A stretch of 47,923 nt of DNA from Lachnospiraceae bacterium (GCA_017467805.1 JAFUKJ010000050.1:1-47923); one strand, 5' to 3'. Shown: positions 34,716 through 44,213, counted from the first letter of the stretch. The notes: generated by a model not told the origin, from the letters alone. Numbers and translations are program-made.

Positions 34716-35951
34716 TTATGCTTCTGTCTTCACTCTTAATAAGTCATATTTATTAGGAGTTTGGGAAAGCTCAACGTAAATCGTCTGTCTGGAATGAGGG
34801 CAGCTCTCTACACTTGTTCCCTCCTCATCATACATATTCAATACCTTAACCTCTACATTGCTTCCGTCAGGCTTCATAATCTCGATAGTATCGCCAACAC
34901 AGAACTTATTTCTCTGCTCGAACTTTGCACAGCCGCGCTCATCTATCTCCTCGATAATACCAAGATAAGTATATTCATTTACATAGGTATTACTATCATA
35001 AATCTGCGTATTCTCATCAGGCTTGCCAAAGTAGAAGCCTGTTGTAAACTGACGATAAGTACACTTAGAAATCTCAGCCTGGTACCATGACATATTCTCA
35101 CGATACTTCTCCTCTGAATCGAAGAAATCATCAATTGCCTTACGATAGGTTCTTGCAACTGTTGCCACATATAATGCAGTCTTCATTCTTCCCTCAATCT
35201 TAAGGCTGTCGATTCCTGCATCAATAATCTCAGGAATATATTCAATCATACACAAATCCTTAGAGTTGAAGATATAAGTTCCTCTTTCATTCTCATATAC
35301 AGGTAAATACTCGCCAGGTCTCTTTTCTTCCACAACTGCATACTTCCATCTGCATGGATGTGTGCAGGCACCCTGATTGGCATCTCTTCCCGTAAAATAA
35401 TTAGAAAGCAGACATCTTCCCGAATAAGAGATACACATTGCTCCATGAATAAAGCTCTCAATCTCCATATCCTCAGGAATCTTATCCCTAATCTCCTTAA
35501 TCTCCTTCAAAGAAAGCTCGCGCGCTGATACCACACGCTTTGCTCCCTGCTGCCACCAGAACAGATAGGTCTGATAGTTGGTGTTATTTGCCTGTGTTGA
35601 AATATGAATCTCTATCTCAGGACAAATCTCCTTTGCCAGCATAAACATGCCAGGGTCGGAAATAATTAATGCATCAGGCTTAATCTCCTTCAGCTCCGCA
35701 AAATATTCTCTTGCACCATCCAAATCATAGTTATGTGCCAGAATATTAGCTGTTACATATACCTTAACATTATGCGCATGAGCAAAGGCAATACCTTCTC
35801 TCATATCATCAGGAGTAAAATTCTTTGCCTTCGCACGAAGTCCAAAGGCTTCTCCTCCAATATATACTGCATCCGCACCGAATATAACCGCAGTCTTTAA
35901 AACCTCAAGGTTACTTGCAGGAATCAATAATTCAGGTTTTCTTCTACTCAT
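34716..35951 (-). CDS. U32 family peptidase
   Basis: A 411-residue protein with PELLIPASNLEVLKTAVIFGADAVYIG at the N-terminus and the U32 signature around SFIHGAMCISYSGRCLLSNY, including cysteines in GACTHPCRW. Members of this group include collagenase-like proteases and tRNA/rRNA hydroxylation enzymes (RlhA, TrhP); conserved cysteines may hold an iron-sulfur cluster. TrhP-type tRNA hydroxylation is a reasonable alternative to proteolysis and cannot be settled here. It overlaps the O-methyltransferase upstream by 8 nt. Confidence 0.9.
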   Translation of the reverse strand: MSRRKPELLIPASNLEVLKTAVIFGADAVYIGGEAFGLRAKAKNFTPDDMREGIAFAHAHNVKVYVTANILAHNYDLDGAREYFAELKEIKPDALIISDPGMFMLAKEICPEIEIHISTQANNTNYQTYLFWWQQGAKRVVSARELSLKEIKEIRDKIPEDMEIESFIHGAMCISYSGRCLLSNYFTGRDANQGACTHPCRWKYAVVEEKRPGEYLPVYENERGTYIFNSKDLCMIEYIPEIIDAGIDSLKIEGRMKTALYVATVARTYRKAIDDFFDSEEKYRENMSWYQAEISKCTYRQFTTGFYFGKPDENTQIYDSNTYVNEYTYLGIIEEIDERGCAKFEQRNKFCVGDTIEIMKPDGSNVEVKVLNMYDEEGTSVESCPHSRQTIYVELSQTPNKYDLLRVKTEA

Positions 35952-36612
35952 GTACTTCCTCCCTGTCTACTGCCTTCTTCACGGAAAGAGTTACACCATC
36001 CGCAACAGGCAATATCACCGTTTCCAATTCATCATGATGAGTCAGAGCATACAAATATTCTCTCATTCTGTTATGAATCGTTCTGTTTCTTCTCGTCACT
36101 ACATACTTAGACTCCACAATATCTCCATCCTGTAAGATATTATCAGACACCAGCAAACCTCCTGGTGCAAGAAGTCTCAGGATGTCAGGCATAAAGTTGA
36201 TATACTGTCCCTTCGCCGCATCCATAAATATAAAATCATAAGTACCCTCCAGCCCCGCAAGTATCTCTACCGCATCGCCTTCTAATAAGGTAATCTCATC
36301 TTCTTTATTTGCTTTCTTAAAATTCTCTCTTGCGATAGGAATTCTCTTCTCATACTTCTCTATCGTAGTTATATGGCAACCCTTAGGTGCATACTCACTC
36401 ATCAGCAAAGCAGAAAAACCAATGGCCGTTCCAACCTCCAGAATCTTCATGGGACGTCCCCACGCCAGCAGAAACTTTAATAAGCTCTGCATCTGCGGTC
36501 TGATAATCGGTACATTGGTTTCCTTGGAATATCTTTCCAGCTCATGAAGATAAGGAGGATTCCCTTTGTCAAAGGACTGAATAAAGGTCGTCATTCTCTC
36601 ATCTGCAATCAC
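35944..36612 (-). CDS. SAM-dependent O-methyltransferase
   Basis: A 222-residue class I methyltransferase of the caffeoyl-CoA/TrmR-like family, with SAM loop ILEVGTAIGFSALLMSEYAP, acidic loop TIEKYEKRI and IFMDAAKGQY. Many bacterial members act on small molecules or on wobble uridine (TrmR in Bacillus); with the U32 protein next door a tRNA role is plausible (inference). It starts with GTG sharing its G with the upstream TAG stop (TAGTG), with GGAGG 7 nt before. Confidence 0.9.
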   Translation of the reverse strand: MIADERMTTFIQSFDKGNPPYLHELERYSKETNVPIIRPQMQSLLKFLLAWGRPMKILEVGTAIGFSALLMSEYAPKGCHITTIEKYEKRIPIARENFKKANKEDEITLLEGDAVEILAGLEGTYDFIFMDAAKGQYINFMPDILRLLAPGGLLVSDNILQDGDIVESKYVVTRRNRTIHNRMREYLYALTHHDELETVILPVADGVTLSVKKAVDREEVHE

Positions 36613-36986
36613 TATTCTTCCTCCATTTCAGCTGTAATAACAGCCAGTATCTCAGCAGAATTCATAGTGGAACTCAGCTCATATACTCCTGGCTGTATTC
36701 CACCTGTTGTATCTGACAGCATCTCCTGAACATAAAATATCTTAGCATCTGCAATAATACCCTTACTCTCCAGAAGCTTTGCCACCTCCATAGTATCCTT
36801 ATCCTCTGTAATGACTACACTGACTGGTACTGCCTCGCCTGTACTCAAAGGAGTATCTGCGAAAACCGCATAACCAAAATCATATGCTGAAACAGAAAGA
36901 TAAAATACCACTAGCACAACCACAACTGTAATACATATTTTAAATATCGTTGCCGACATCGCTCCAAATAGCTGCTTAAGATTCAT
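36612..36986 (-). CDS. Short MltG/YceG-like membrane protein without a catalytic domain
   Basis: A 124-residue protein with one membrane helix (about residues 14-35) and an extracytoplasmic part resembling the LysM-like N-terminal region of MltG: VVITEDKDTMEVAKLLESKGIIADAKIFYVQEM and QPGVYELSSTMNSAEIL. The catalytic transglycosylase domain that makes MltG about 350 residues long is absent, and downstream sequence is taken up by the O-methyltransferase, so this is a stand-alone short form rather than a recent truncation. It may bind glycan or a partner. Confidence 0.8.
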   Translation of the reverse strand: MNLKQLFGAMSATIFKICITVVVVLVVFYLSVSAYDFGYAVFADTPLSTGEAVPVSVVITEDKDTMEVAKLLESKGIIADAKIFYVQEMLSDTTGGIQPGVYELSSTMNSAEILAVITAEMEEE

Positions 36987-37027
36987 ACATTCCTTGCCTT
37001 TCCGTCATCAAATCCTGTATCAGACTG

Positions 37028-38701
37028 TTAAATCTCCATAATAATAGGTAATATCATCGGACGTCTCTTTGTCTTCTTCCAAACAAACTCACTCAAAGTC
37101 TCCTTGATGCTTGTCTTAATCTTACCCCAATCAGTAATGTTCTTATTCAGGCAGTTCAAAACTGCTTTCTCTAACACCTTACGAGCCTCGTCCATCAGCT
37201 CATCTGATTCCTTCACATATACAAAACCTCGTGAAACGATATCAGGTCCTGCTAACAGTTCACCCGTTACGCCTTCAAGAGACATTACCACAATCAGAAT
37301 ACCATCCTCTGCCAGATGCTGTCTGTCGCGAAGTACAACATTTCCTACATCACCAACACCTAAACCATCTACAAGAACAGTACCTACAGGTACTTTACCT
37401 GCAACAGTTGCCGCATCATCATCCAACTCCAGTACATCGCCTGAACTCAGAATAAATACATTATCCTTATCAATTCCCAAATCCATGGCAATCTTTGCCT
37501 GTGCCTTCAAATGCTTATACTCACCATGCACAGGAATCGCATATTTAGGCTTCGTTAAAGTATAAATAAGCTTAATCTCTTCCTGACAGGCATGTCCCGA
37601 TACATGAGTATCCTGGAAAATAACATCTGCCCCCTTCTTAGAAAGCTCATTAATTACCTTTGTAACCGCCTTCTCATTTCCTGGAATCGGGCTGGAAGAG
37701 AAAATAACCGTATCACCCTTTCCAATGCTGACCTTCTTATGCATACCACTTGCCATACGGCTTAATGCCGCCATACTCTCGCCCTGACTTCCCGTGGTAA
37801 TAATAACAGTCTTCTCTCTAGGATAATTCTTCAACTGCTCTATATCAATCAAAGTATTCTCAGGAATATTAATTCGATTCAGGTTCGAAGCTGTCTCAAT
37901 AATATTTACCATACTTCGACCCTCTACCACTACCTTTCTGCCAAACTTATTGGCAGTATTAATAATCTGCTGTACACGGTCTACATTAGACGCAAAGGTA
38001 GCGATAATGATTCTCGTCTTCTTATGCTCCTCAAAAATATTATCAAACACATTTCCAAGGGTTCGCTCGGAAGGAGTAAAGCCTGGTCGCTCCGCATTGG
38101 TACTGTCGCACATCAATGCAAGCACACCCTTCTTACCAAGCTCAGCAAATCTCTGCAAATCAATCGCATCTCCATATACAGGCGTATAATCCACCTTAAA
38201 ATCTCCTGTATGCACTACAATACCAACAGGTGAGTAGATTGCAAGCGCAGCTGCATCTACGATACTATGATTGGTCTTAATAAACTCAATTCTAAAACAA
38301 CCAAGATTGATGTTCTGTCCGAACTTCACAACCTTTCTTCTGACATTATGAATCAGATTATGTTCCTTAAGCTTATTCTCAATAATTCCCATCGTAAGCT
38401 TTGTTGCATAAATAGGCACATTCATTTCCTTCAAAACATACGGCAACGCACCTATGTGGTCTTCATGACCATGAGTAATAACAAAACCCTTAACCTTGTC
38501 TATATTATTCTTCAAATAAGTAATATCAGGAATTACCAAGTCAATTCCTAACATATCATCCTCTGGAAAGCTCAAACCGCAATCCACCACAATAATACTG
38601 TCTTCGTACTCGAAGGCAGTAATGTTCATACCAATCAGCTCTAAGCCACCTAAAGGAATAATCTTAAGCTTAGAAGCACTCTCTTTCTTATTCTGTTTCA
38701 A
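37028..38701 (-). CDS. rnj: Ribonuclease J
   Basis: A 557-residue metallo-beta-lactamase/beta-CASP exo- and endonuclease for mRNA turnover and rRNA maturation. HGHEDHIGA carries zinc ligands, VVHTGDFKVD and DSTNAERPGF follow, the beta-CASP domain is in the middle, and HVSGHA and PVHGEYKHL are near residues 370-400. The start is TTG: GGAGG lies 6 nt before TTG 38701, and the protein begins with a Lys-rich tail. It lies upstream of the MltG-like, OMT and U32 genes on one strand. Confidence 0.96.
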   Translation of the reverse strand: MKQNKKESASKLKIIPLGGLELIGMNITAFEYEDSIIVVDCGLSFPEDDMLGIDLVIPDITYLKNNIDKVKGFVITHGHEDHIGALPYVLKEMNVPIYATKLTMGIIENKLKEHNLIHNVRRKVVKFGQNINLGCFRIEFIKTNHSIVDAAALAIYSPVGIVVHTGDFKVDYTPVYGDAIDLQRFAELGKKGVLALMCDSTNAERPGFTPSERTLGNVFDNIFEEHKKTRIIIATFASNVDRVQQIINTANKFGRKVVVEGRSMVNIIETASNLNRINIPENTLIDIEQLKNYPREKTVIITTGSQGESMAALSRMASGMHKKVSIGKGDTVIFSSSPIPGNEKAVTKVINELSKKGADVIFQDTHVSGHACQEEIKLIYTLTKPKYAIPVHGEYKHLKAQAKIAMDLGIDKDNVFILSSGDVLELDDDAATVAGKVPVGTVLVDGLGVGDVGNVVLRDRQHLAEDGILIVVMSLEGVTGELLAGPDIVSRGFVYVKESDELMDEARKVLEKAVLNCLNKNITDWGKIKTSIKETLSEFVWKKTKRRPMILPIIMEI

Positions 38702-38739
38702 TTTTGACCTCCACTAAATCAAATGCAATGTAACTCTCA

Positions 38740-39000
38740 TTACATTAAGTCGATGTCATCCAGCATATTATCAAATACACCTGCTACAGCATCAAATTCC
38801 GCATCGTCCTCCACCATGACATATACGCGTTCTTCTCCATCTGCCTCAGAGATATCCTTTAATATATAGGCCTGACCATCTTCATCCTCGTCCTCTGAAT
38901 CTGTTACCAAAATATAATTCACGCCGCCTATTGTAGTCTGCTCCAGTACATAAAAATCTACTGCCTCATCTCCATCAGGCATAAACGTAATTTTCTCCAT
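38740..39000 (-). CDS. DUF1292 family protein
   Basis: An 86-residue, very acidic protein: [50 protein letters not shown], then a short helix. The function is unknown. Its ATG overlaps the ruvX stop as TAATG, and the ireB-ruvX-DUF1292 trio is a conserved Firmicutes arrangement. It is related to the protein at 20332-20610. Confidence 0.85.
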   Translation of the reverse strand: MEKITFMPDGDEAVDFYVLEQTTIGGVNYILVTDSEDEDEDGQAYILKDISEADGEERVYVMVEDDAEFDAVAGVFDNMLDDIDLM

Positions 39001-39434
39001 TATTCGTTCTCCTTATTCTTACGCAAGTCCAGAAATCCTTGCAAAATAAAAGTTGCCGCTATCCTGTCTACGTGCTCTTTTCTCTCCTCACGTCTAATAC
39101 CGGCTTCCATCATTGCTCTATCTGCAGCAACGGTAGTTAATCTCTCATCCCAAAGATGTACTGTTAAGCCTGTCCTTCTCTCCAGCATCTCCTTAAACTC
39201 AAGAGTTTTCTCTACACGTTCTCCTAAAGTGTCGTTCATGTTCTTAGGCAATCCCAACACAATCTCACTCACTTCGTATTCCACTATTAGTTCTTCGATT
39301 CTCGCCAAAGTCTGACGAAGCTTATTCTCAGACTTTCTGCGCACAATCTCGATTCCCTGGGCAGTAATGAGTAATGGGTCACTAATCGCCACGCCAACCG
39401 TCTTTGACCCAAAATCAAGTCCCATTATTCTCAT
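39000..39434 (-). CDS. ruvX: RuvX/YqgF RNase H-like nuclease
   Basis: A 144-residue protein with the RNase H-fold N-terminus [21 protein letters not shown] and the motifs [11 protein letters not shown] and [10 protein letters not shown]. It is known as putative Holliday junction resolvase and as a nuclease for pre-16S rRNA 5' end maturation; the latter is well supported in several bacteria. It is close to ireB (9 nt) and overlaps the DUF1292 gene, so all three are one transcript. Confidence 0.93.
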   Translation of the reverse strand: MRIMGLDFGSKTVGVAISDPLLITAQGIEIVRRKSENKLRQTLARIEELIVEYEVSEIVLGLPKNMNDTLGERVEKTLEFKEMLERRTGLTVHLWDERLTTVAADRAMMEAGIRREERKEHVDRIAATFILQGFLDLRKNKENE

Positions 39435-39443
39435 GCAATTCTC

Positions 39444-39734
39444 CTATCGTTTCGTTTGTCCGTCTCCTGACCAGCCCGAAACACCAATGTATAATCTCAG
39501 CAGCTCTTCTACTAATTCGTCACGCTCTACCTTCATAATCATTGATCTGGCATTCTTATGGCTGGTAATATAGGTCGGGTCTCCTGACATAATATAACCA
39601 ACAATCTGGTTCACAGGATTATATCCCTTCTCGGTCAGGGCAGCATATACAGAAGCCAACACATCTCTTACAGAAGACATCTCTGCCTCCTCTGGAACAA
39701 TCTGAATAAATTGTGTACGTGTCATATCTTCCAT
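39444..39734 (-). CDS. ireB: IreB family regulatory phosphoprotein (UPF0297)
   Basis: A 96-residue protein with the compact family fold: [45 protein letters not shown] and LLRLYIG. In Enterococcus IreB is phosphorylated by the PASTA kinase IreK and influences cephalosporin resistance; the threonines near the N-terminus (in DMTRTQF) are candidate phosphosites by analogy. It leads the ireB-ruvX-DUF1292 run. Confidence 0.92.
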   Translation of the reverse strand: MEDMTRTQFIQIVPEEAEMSSVRDVLASVYAALTEKGYNPVNQIVGYIMSGDPTYITSHKNARSMIMKVERDELVEELLRLYIGVSGWSGDGQTKR

Positions 39735-39824
39735 ATGTCATACTCCCTTTCTCTGAATGTACTCTGTTACTTCCTATATTCTATCCCTTTTATCTTACTC
39801 TAAATTAAGTGAAAATTCAACGGG

Positions 39825-41132
39825 TTACTCAAATAAAAACAACTCGTCTTTCAAAACGCCCGTTATTTTACCTTTAAGTATTACGTTTTCCATATTGCTT
39901 CCATCACTAACCATTGCTGTCTTAACATACTCTCTTGTATGTCCTACCCAATAGTTTGTCCCGTTGATACGCTTCTCTTCTTCAAATAACACTTCCACTT
40001 CCTTACCCACATAGTATTCTCTAAAGCAGGCAGAATCTTTCACTTCCATCTCCAATAAAACATTACTTCTCTTTGTCTTTATCGGCTCAGGCACCTGATT
40101 CTCCATAGTCGCTGCGCGTGTACCATTTCTCTTAGAATACTTAAAGATATGCATCTCATAAAAGCCTACTTCTTTTAAGAAATCATGTGTTATCTTAAAT
40201 TCTTCTTCCGTTTCTCCAGGGAATCCAACAATAACATCTGTTGTGATTGCAGGATGTTCAAAGGCTGCACGAAGACGCTTCACTCCTGCCAGATATTCCT
40301 CAGGAGTATAGTGTCTGTTCATTCTCTTCAATGTTGCTTCGCATCCGCTCTGTAATGACAGATGAAAATGCGGACAAAGATGCTTTAGCTGCTTCAATCC
40401 ATCTACAAATTCCTGTGTGATGATACGAGGTTCAAAGGAACCAAGACGAAGACGTTTCATCCCCTCTAATGCATCAATCTCCTGCATCAAAGTCAACAGA
40501 TTCTCTTCCTCTTCCTTAAAGTCCACACCATAGGAGCTGATATGAATTCCTGTTAATACAAACTCCTGATAGCCAGCTTTAATCAATCCATTAATTTCAT
40601 TAATAATATCTGCCTTTCTGCGGCTTCTAACTCTTCCTCTTGCATAAGGAATCAAACAGTAAGAACAGAACTGATTACAGCCATCTTGTATCTTAATGTA
40701 TGCACGGGTATGTTCCTGAGTCTGTGTTAACTGCATCTCCTCATACTCATTGGTATGATTAATGTCAATCACACTCTCCTCCTCGATCCCCTGTAAATAG
40801 CTCTCCAGAATATTTACAAGGTCTTTCTTTTTATTATTACCGACAATCAAATCTACCGAATCATCATTGCGTACACCCTCGGCATCCGCCTGAACATAGC
40901 AGCCCACCGCTACTACAACGGCCTGAGGGTTAAGCTTCTTTGCCTTGTGCAGCATCTGTCGGCTCTTTCTGTCTGCCATATTCGTTACGGTACAGGTATT
41001 CACAATATATATGTCTGCCTGCTCTTCAAAAGGCACGATAGTATAACCATGCGCCTTCAGTTCCTGAAGCATGGCATCCATTTCATAGGAATTAACTTTA
41101 CATCCCAAATTATGAAACGCTACTTTTTTCAT
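39825..41132 (-). CDS. mtaB: tRNA t6A37 methylthiotransferase MtaB
   Basis: A 435-residue radical-SAM enzyme that adds a methylthio group to t6A37 in tRNAs reading ANN codons. N-terminal UPF0004 domain: FHNLGCKVNSYEMDAM, VNTCTVTNMAD and VGCYVQ supply three cysteines for the auxiliary cluster. The radical-SAM motif is GCNQFCSYCLIPYARGR, and a C-terminal TRAM domain follows. The GCKVNSYE N-terminus distinguishes MtaB from MiaB and RimO. ATG 41132 is preferred (GGAG upstream); the frame extends to 41171 without a site. Confidence 0.94.
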   Translation of the reverse strand: MKKVAFHNLGCKVNSYEMDAMLQELKAHGYTIVPFEEQADIYIVNTCTVTNMADRKSRQMLHKAKKLNPQAVVVAVGCYVQADAEGVRNDDSVDLIVGNNKKKDLVNILESYLQGIEEESVIDINHTNEYEEMQLTQTQEHTRAYIKIQDGCNQFCSYCLIPYARGRVRSRRKADIINEINGLIKAGYQEFVLTGIHISSYGVDFKEEEENLLTLMQEIDALEGMKRLRLGSFEPRIITQEFVDGLKQLKHLCPHFHLSLQSGCEATLKRMNRHYTPEEYLAGVKRLRAAFEHPAITTDVIVGFPGETEEEFKITHDFLKEVGFYEMHIFKYSKRNGTRAATMENQVPEPIKTKRSNVLLEMEVKDSACFREYYVGKEVEVLFEEEKRINGTNYWVGHTREYVKTAMVSDGSNMENVILKGKITGVLKDELFLFE

Positions 41133-41239
41133 ATTCAGTAGCTCCTTTCTTGTCACTAAATAATGTGGCATTCATCAAACTGTACACATTTTTTAGTTTT
41201 TTTCGTTAATATTTTATGACATCTTAAACTTAACAATTA

Positions 41240-41268
41240 TTGACTTTTCCATTGTTTACCTTTATTAT
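41240..41268 (+). promoter_or_regulatory. SigA promoter of the HPr-like gene
   Basis: TTGACT (41240-41245), a 17-nt spacer and TATTAT (41263-41268), about 35 nt before the ATG: a near-consensus promoter. Confidence 0.85.
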
Positions 41269-41302
41269 TAATTAAAGAAGGTAATAATAAGGAGGTAGTC
41301 AA

Positions 41303-41533
41303 ATGAAGACTGTACAGATTTCTTTAAACTCAATTGACAAAGTAAAATCTTTTGTTAATGATATTACAAAATTCGATTATGATTTTGATCTTGTTTCAGG
41401 AAGATACGTTATCGACGCTAAGTCTATTATGGGTATCTTTAGCTTAGACTTATCAAAGCCTATCGATTTAAATATCCATGCTGAGGGTAATACAGACGAA
41501 ATCATGAACGTATTAAAGCCATATTTAATCTAA
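41303..41533 (+). CDS. HPr-like protein lacking the phosphorylatable histidine
   Basis: A 76-residue protein with the HPr fold: the core motif DAKSIMGIFSLDLSKPIDLNI keeps the serine equivalent to HPr Ser-46 (Ser-41 here) and its Ile/Met/Gly surround. The active-site HARPA segment around position 15 is replaced by DKVKSF, so it cannot pass phosphate in the PTS. This resembles Crh of Bacillus, a regulatory HPr paralogue that acts with CcpA after HPr-kinase phosphorylation. It is monocistronic, with a strong promoter, a perfect AAGGAGGT and a terminator, which suggests high expression. Confidence 0.85.
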   Translation: MKTVQISLNSIDKVKSFVNDITKFDYDFDLVSGRYVIDAKSIMGIFSLDLSKPIDLNIHAEGNTDEIMNVLKPYLI

Positions 41534-41581
41534 TAGATTTCGGCTTGCTACTTCGACAATTGAAGATATAAGCAAAATTTT

Positions 41582-41618
41582 CCAGGTAACGATTCCATCA
41601 TTACCTGGTTTATTTTTT
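41582..41618 (+). terminator. Terminator of the HPr-like gene
   Basis: CCAGGTAA, an 11-nt loop and TTACCTGG, then TTTATTTTTT. Confidence 0.88.
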
Positions 41619-41631
41619 AGATTCTTCTACC

Positions 41632-41697
41632 ATAAATAGCATTGGCAAACTTTTTTGCCCATGCTATTTATCCGCAGCATGCTTCGCATGATGCTGC
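41632..41697. repeat. Two inverted repeats between the HPr-like gene and thiI
   Basis: The first (41632-41671) pairs ATAAATAGCAT with ATGCTATTTAT and GGCAAA with TTTGCC, with one internal mismatch. The second (41674-41697) pairs GCAGCAT with ATGCTGC and abuts the thiI stop. Neither has a good T-tract for either strand, so they may be mRNA 3'-end stabilisers. Confidence 0.65.
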
Positions 41698-42878
41698 TAC
41701 CACTCGATGTGCATCACTTCGTCTGTCTCAAGTGCAACTCTTACAAGCTCATCAATCTTCTCTTCAAGGTTTGTCTCATGACGTCTGATAACATTCACAT
41801 TCGGCTTTGTTACAGGATGCTTTGCTACGAAAATCGTACAGCAATCCTCATACGGAAGAATAGATGTCTCATAAGTATTAATCTTCTCTGAAATTTCAAC
41901 AATTTCCTGCTTATCCATACCGATACATGGTCTGTATACAGGCATAGTACATACATCGTTAGTTGCTGCAAGAGACTGCATAGTCTGTGACGCAACCTGA
42001 CCAATACTCTCTCCCGTAATCAAACCTAAGCTTCCTGTATTCTCAGCAATCTGCTGTGCAATACGCATCATATATCTTCTCATAATGATTGTCAGCTCAT
42101 CATGCGGACACTTCTCATAAATATATAACTGAATATCTGTAAAGTTAATAATATGAAGATTAATTGGTCCACTATACTTAGACACCAATCTTGCCAGGTC
42201 AATAACCTTCTGCTTTGCTCTATCACTGGTATAAGGTGGTGCATTAAAATATACCGCATCTAACTTTACACCACGCTTTGAAATCATATAGCCCGCTACA
42301 GGTGAATCAATACCACCAGATAATAACAGCATACCCTTTCCATTTGTTCCAATTGGAAGTCCGCCTGGTCCTGGAATCACTGTCGAATAAATATAAATCT
42401 TCTCGCGAATCTCGATATGAAGCATTACATCAGGCTTATGCACATCAACACGCATCTCGGAATAAGCATTCAATAATGCTGCCCCAATATCGCAGTTTAC
42501 TTCCATAGATTCCTTTGGATAATTCTTTCTTGCTCTTCTGGTCTCTACCTTAAAGGTCAGATTCTTATCAGGATATACCTTATCCATATAAGAAATTACA
42601 TCCTCGCAAAGCTTCTCAAAGCCCTGATCCTCTACCTGTACCACAGGACAAATTCCTGAAATACCAAATACCGTCTTAAGATTCTCAACTACCTCATCAA
42701 AATCAAACGCAGTTAATGCATCTACATAGATTCTTCCCTGTGTCTTTCTAATCTCAAATTCGCCCTCACATCTCTTTAATGCATAACGAATCTGGTCGCA
42801 TAATCTATCCTCAAAAATATATCTGTTCTTTCCCTTAACGCCAATCTCAGCGTACTTTATTAAAAATGATTTGTACAT
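41697..42878 (-). CDS. thiI: tRNA 4-thiouridine synthase ThiI
   Basis: A 393-residue enzyme that adenylates and thiolates U8 of tRNA. It has an N-terminal ferredoxin-like and THUMP region (residues 1-165) and a PP-loop ATPase with LLLSGGIDSPVAGYM. The C-terminal rhodanese domain with its persulfide cysteine, found in E. coli ThiI, is absent, as in Bacillus, where a dedicated NifZ-type cysteine desulfurase supplies sulfur. That partner lies immediately upstream here (14 nt gap). Confidence 0.95.
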   Translation of the reverse strand: MYKSFLIKYAEIGVKGKNRYIFEDRLCDQIRYALKRCEGEFEIRKTQGRIYVDALTAFDFDEVVENLKTVFGISGICPVVQVEDQGFEKLCEDVISYMDKVYPDKNLTFKVETRRARKNYPKESMEVNCDIGAALLNAYSEMRVDVHKPDVMLHIEIREKIYIYSTVIPGPGGLPIGTNGKGMLLLSGGIDSPVAGYMISKRGVKLDAVYFNAPPYTSDRAKQKVIDLARLVSKYSGPINLHIINFTDIQLYIYEKCPHDELTIIMRRYMMRIAQQIAENTGSLGLITGESIGQVASQTMQSLAATNDVCTMPVYRPCIGMDKQEIVEISEKINTYETSILPYEDCCTIFVAKHPVTKPNVNVIRRHETNLEEKIDELVRVALETDEVMHIEW

Positions 42879-42892
42879 TTCATTATTCCTTT

Positions 42893-44047
42893 CTAACGTC
42901 TTGTGTACCGACGAAGCATTGGTATCATATCATACAATTGACGGACTGTATAGTCAAGCTCTTCCTGAGTTGTAAAAATACTAAAGCTGAATCGCAACGT
43001 CGAATCCAAATACTGCTTCTCTATGCCGATTGCCTTCAGTGTTGCCGAAAATGCAGGCTTATTGGATGCACAGGCACTTCCTGCCGACACATAAATTCCT
43101 TTATCCTCTAATGCATGAAGCATTACCTCGCTTCTAACACCTTCTATAGAAACACTTACCACATGCGGAGCGCTTTCCATACCTGTCAGACCATTAATCT
43201 TAACACCTTCAATCTGACTTACCTGATCCACAAACCTTGCCTTTAATTCATAAAGTCTGCCGACTTTCTCATCTAAATTCTCATATGCCTCCTCAACAGC
43301 CTTTGCCATACCTGCAATACCTGCAACATTCTCTGTTCCTGAACGCATACCTTTCTGCTGACCGCCACCAAAGATAATTGGCTTCACCTTTACTTTATCA
43401 TTAATATATAAGAAACCAACACCCTTTGGACCGTGAATCTTATGAGCGCTCACCGATAGTAAATCAATGTTCATCTTCTTTGGATGAATTCTAAACTTAC
43501 CATACCCCTGCACAGCATCCACATGGAAAATAATATTAGGATTCCTTCTCTTAATCAATTCACCAGCTTCTGCAATCGGCTCCAAAGCACCAATCTCATT
43601 ATTCGTATGCATAATAGATACCAAAATGGTTTCATTCGTAATCGCAGCATCTAAATCACTTAATCTAATTCTTCCGTTAGAATCAACGGGCAGATAAGTC
43701 ACCTTAAATCCTTGCTCCTCTAAGTATGCGCAAGTCTGCAGAATTGCAGGATGTTCAATCGCTGTTGTAATAATATGCTGCCCAGCTCTATAATTAGCAA
43801 ATGCTGCACCTATCAATGCAATATTATCAGATTCTGTGCCGCCTGATGTAAAGAGAATCTCCTTCTCCTGCACCTTAAGGTTCTTGGCTATTACTTCTCT
43901 TGCATAGCGAATATATTTTTCGCTTTCCACACCTTTCCTATGCATGCTGGAAGGATTTCCATAATCCTCACACATGATTTTTGTCATTAGTTCTGCCACG
44001 CATGGCAGGCATCTGGTTGTTGCCGAGTTATCCAAATATACTTCCAT
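42893..44047 (-). CDS. Cysteine desulfurase (NifZ-type partner of ThiI)
   Basis: A 384-residue PLP enzyme that takes sulfur from cysteine. It opens VYLDNSATTR, has the PLP lysine in SVSAHKIHGPKG and the flexible-loop cysteine in VSAGSACASNKPAFSATL. Pairing with thiI indicates the sulfur goes to tRNA s4U. ATG 44047 is preferred: AAAGG sits directly against the upstream GTG at 44056, too close for use, and 10 nt before the ATG. Confidence 0.93.
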   Translation of the reverse strand: MEVYLDNSATTRCLPCVAELMTKIMCEDYGNPSSMHRKGVESEKYIRYAREVIAKNLKVQEKEILFTSGGTESDNIALIGAAFANYRAGQHIITTAIEHPAILQTCAYLEEQGFKVTYLPVDSNGRIRLSDLDAAITNETILVSIMHTNNEIGALEPIAEAGELIKRRNPNIIFHVDAVQGYGKFRIHPKKMNIDLLSVSAHKIHGPKGVGFLYINDKVKVKPIIFGGGQQKGMRSGTENVAGIAGMAKAVEEAYENLDEKVGRLYELKARFVDQVSQIEGVKINGLTGMESAPHVVSVSIEGVRSEVMLHALEDKGIYVSAGSACASNKPAFSATLKAIGIEKQYLDSTLRFSFSIFTTQEELDYTVRQLYDMIPMLRRYTRR

Positions 44048-44174
44048 CTTGTTCACACCTTTAACTTTTCCTGCTCTGCAATTTCGAAAGCCAATCTCTT
44101 GTGCATTCTATTTGCTTAGCTTAAGAACATATATATACATAATATGCTAATAATCGCATTCTGTGCCATAGTCC

Positions 44175-44203
44175 ATGATAGCAGAAGCATCAGGCAACCG
44201 CAA
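44175..44203 (-). promoter_or_regulatory. Possible SigA promoter of the desulfurase-thiI operon
   Basis: On the minus strand TTGCGG (44198-44203), a 17-nt spacer and TATCAT (44175-44180), leaving a leader of about 120 nt. Confidence 0.45.
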
Positions 44204-44213
44204 CGAAAATTTT

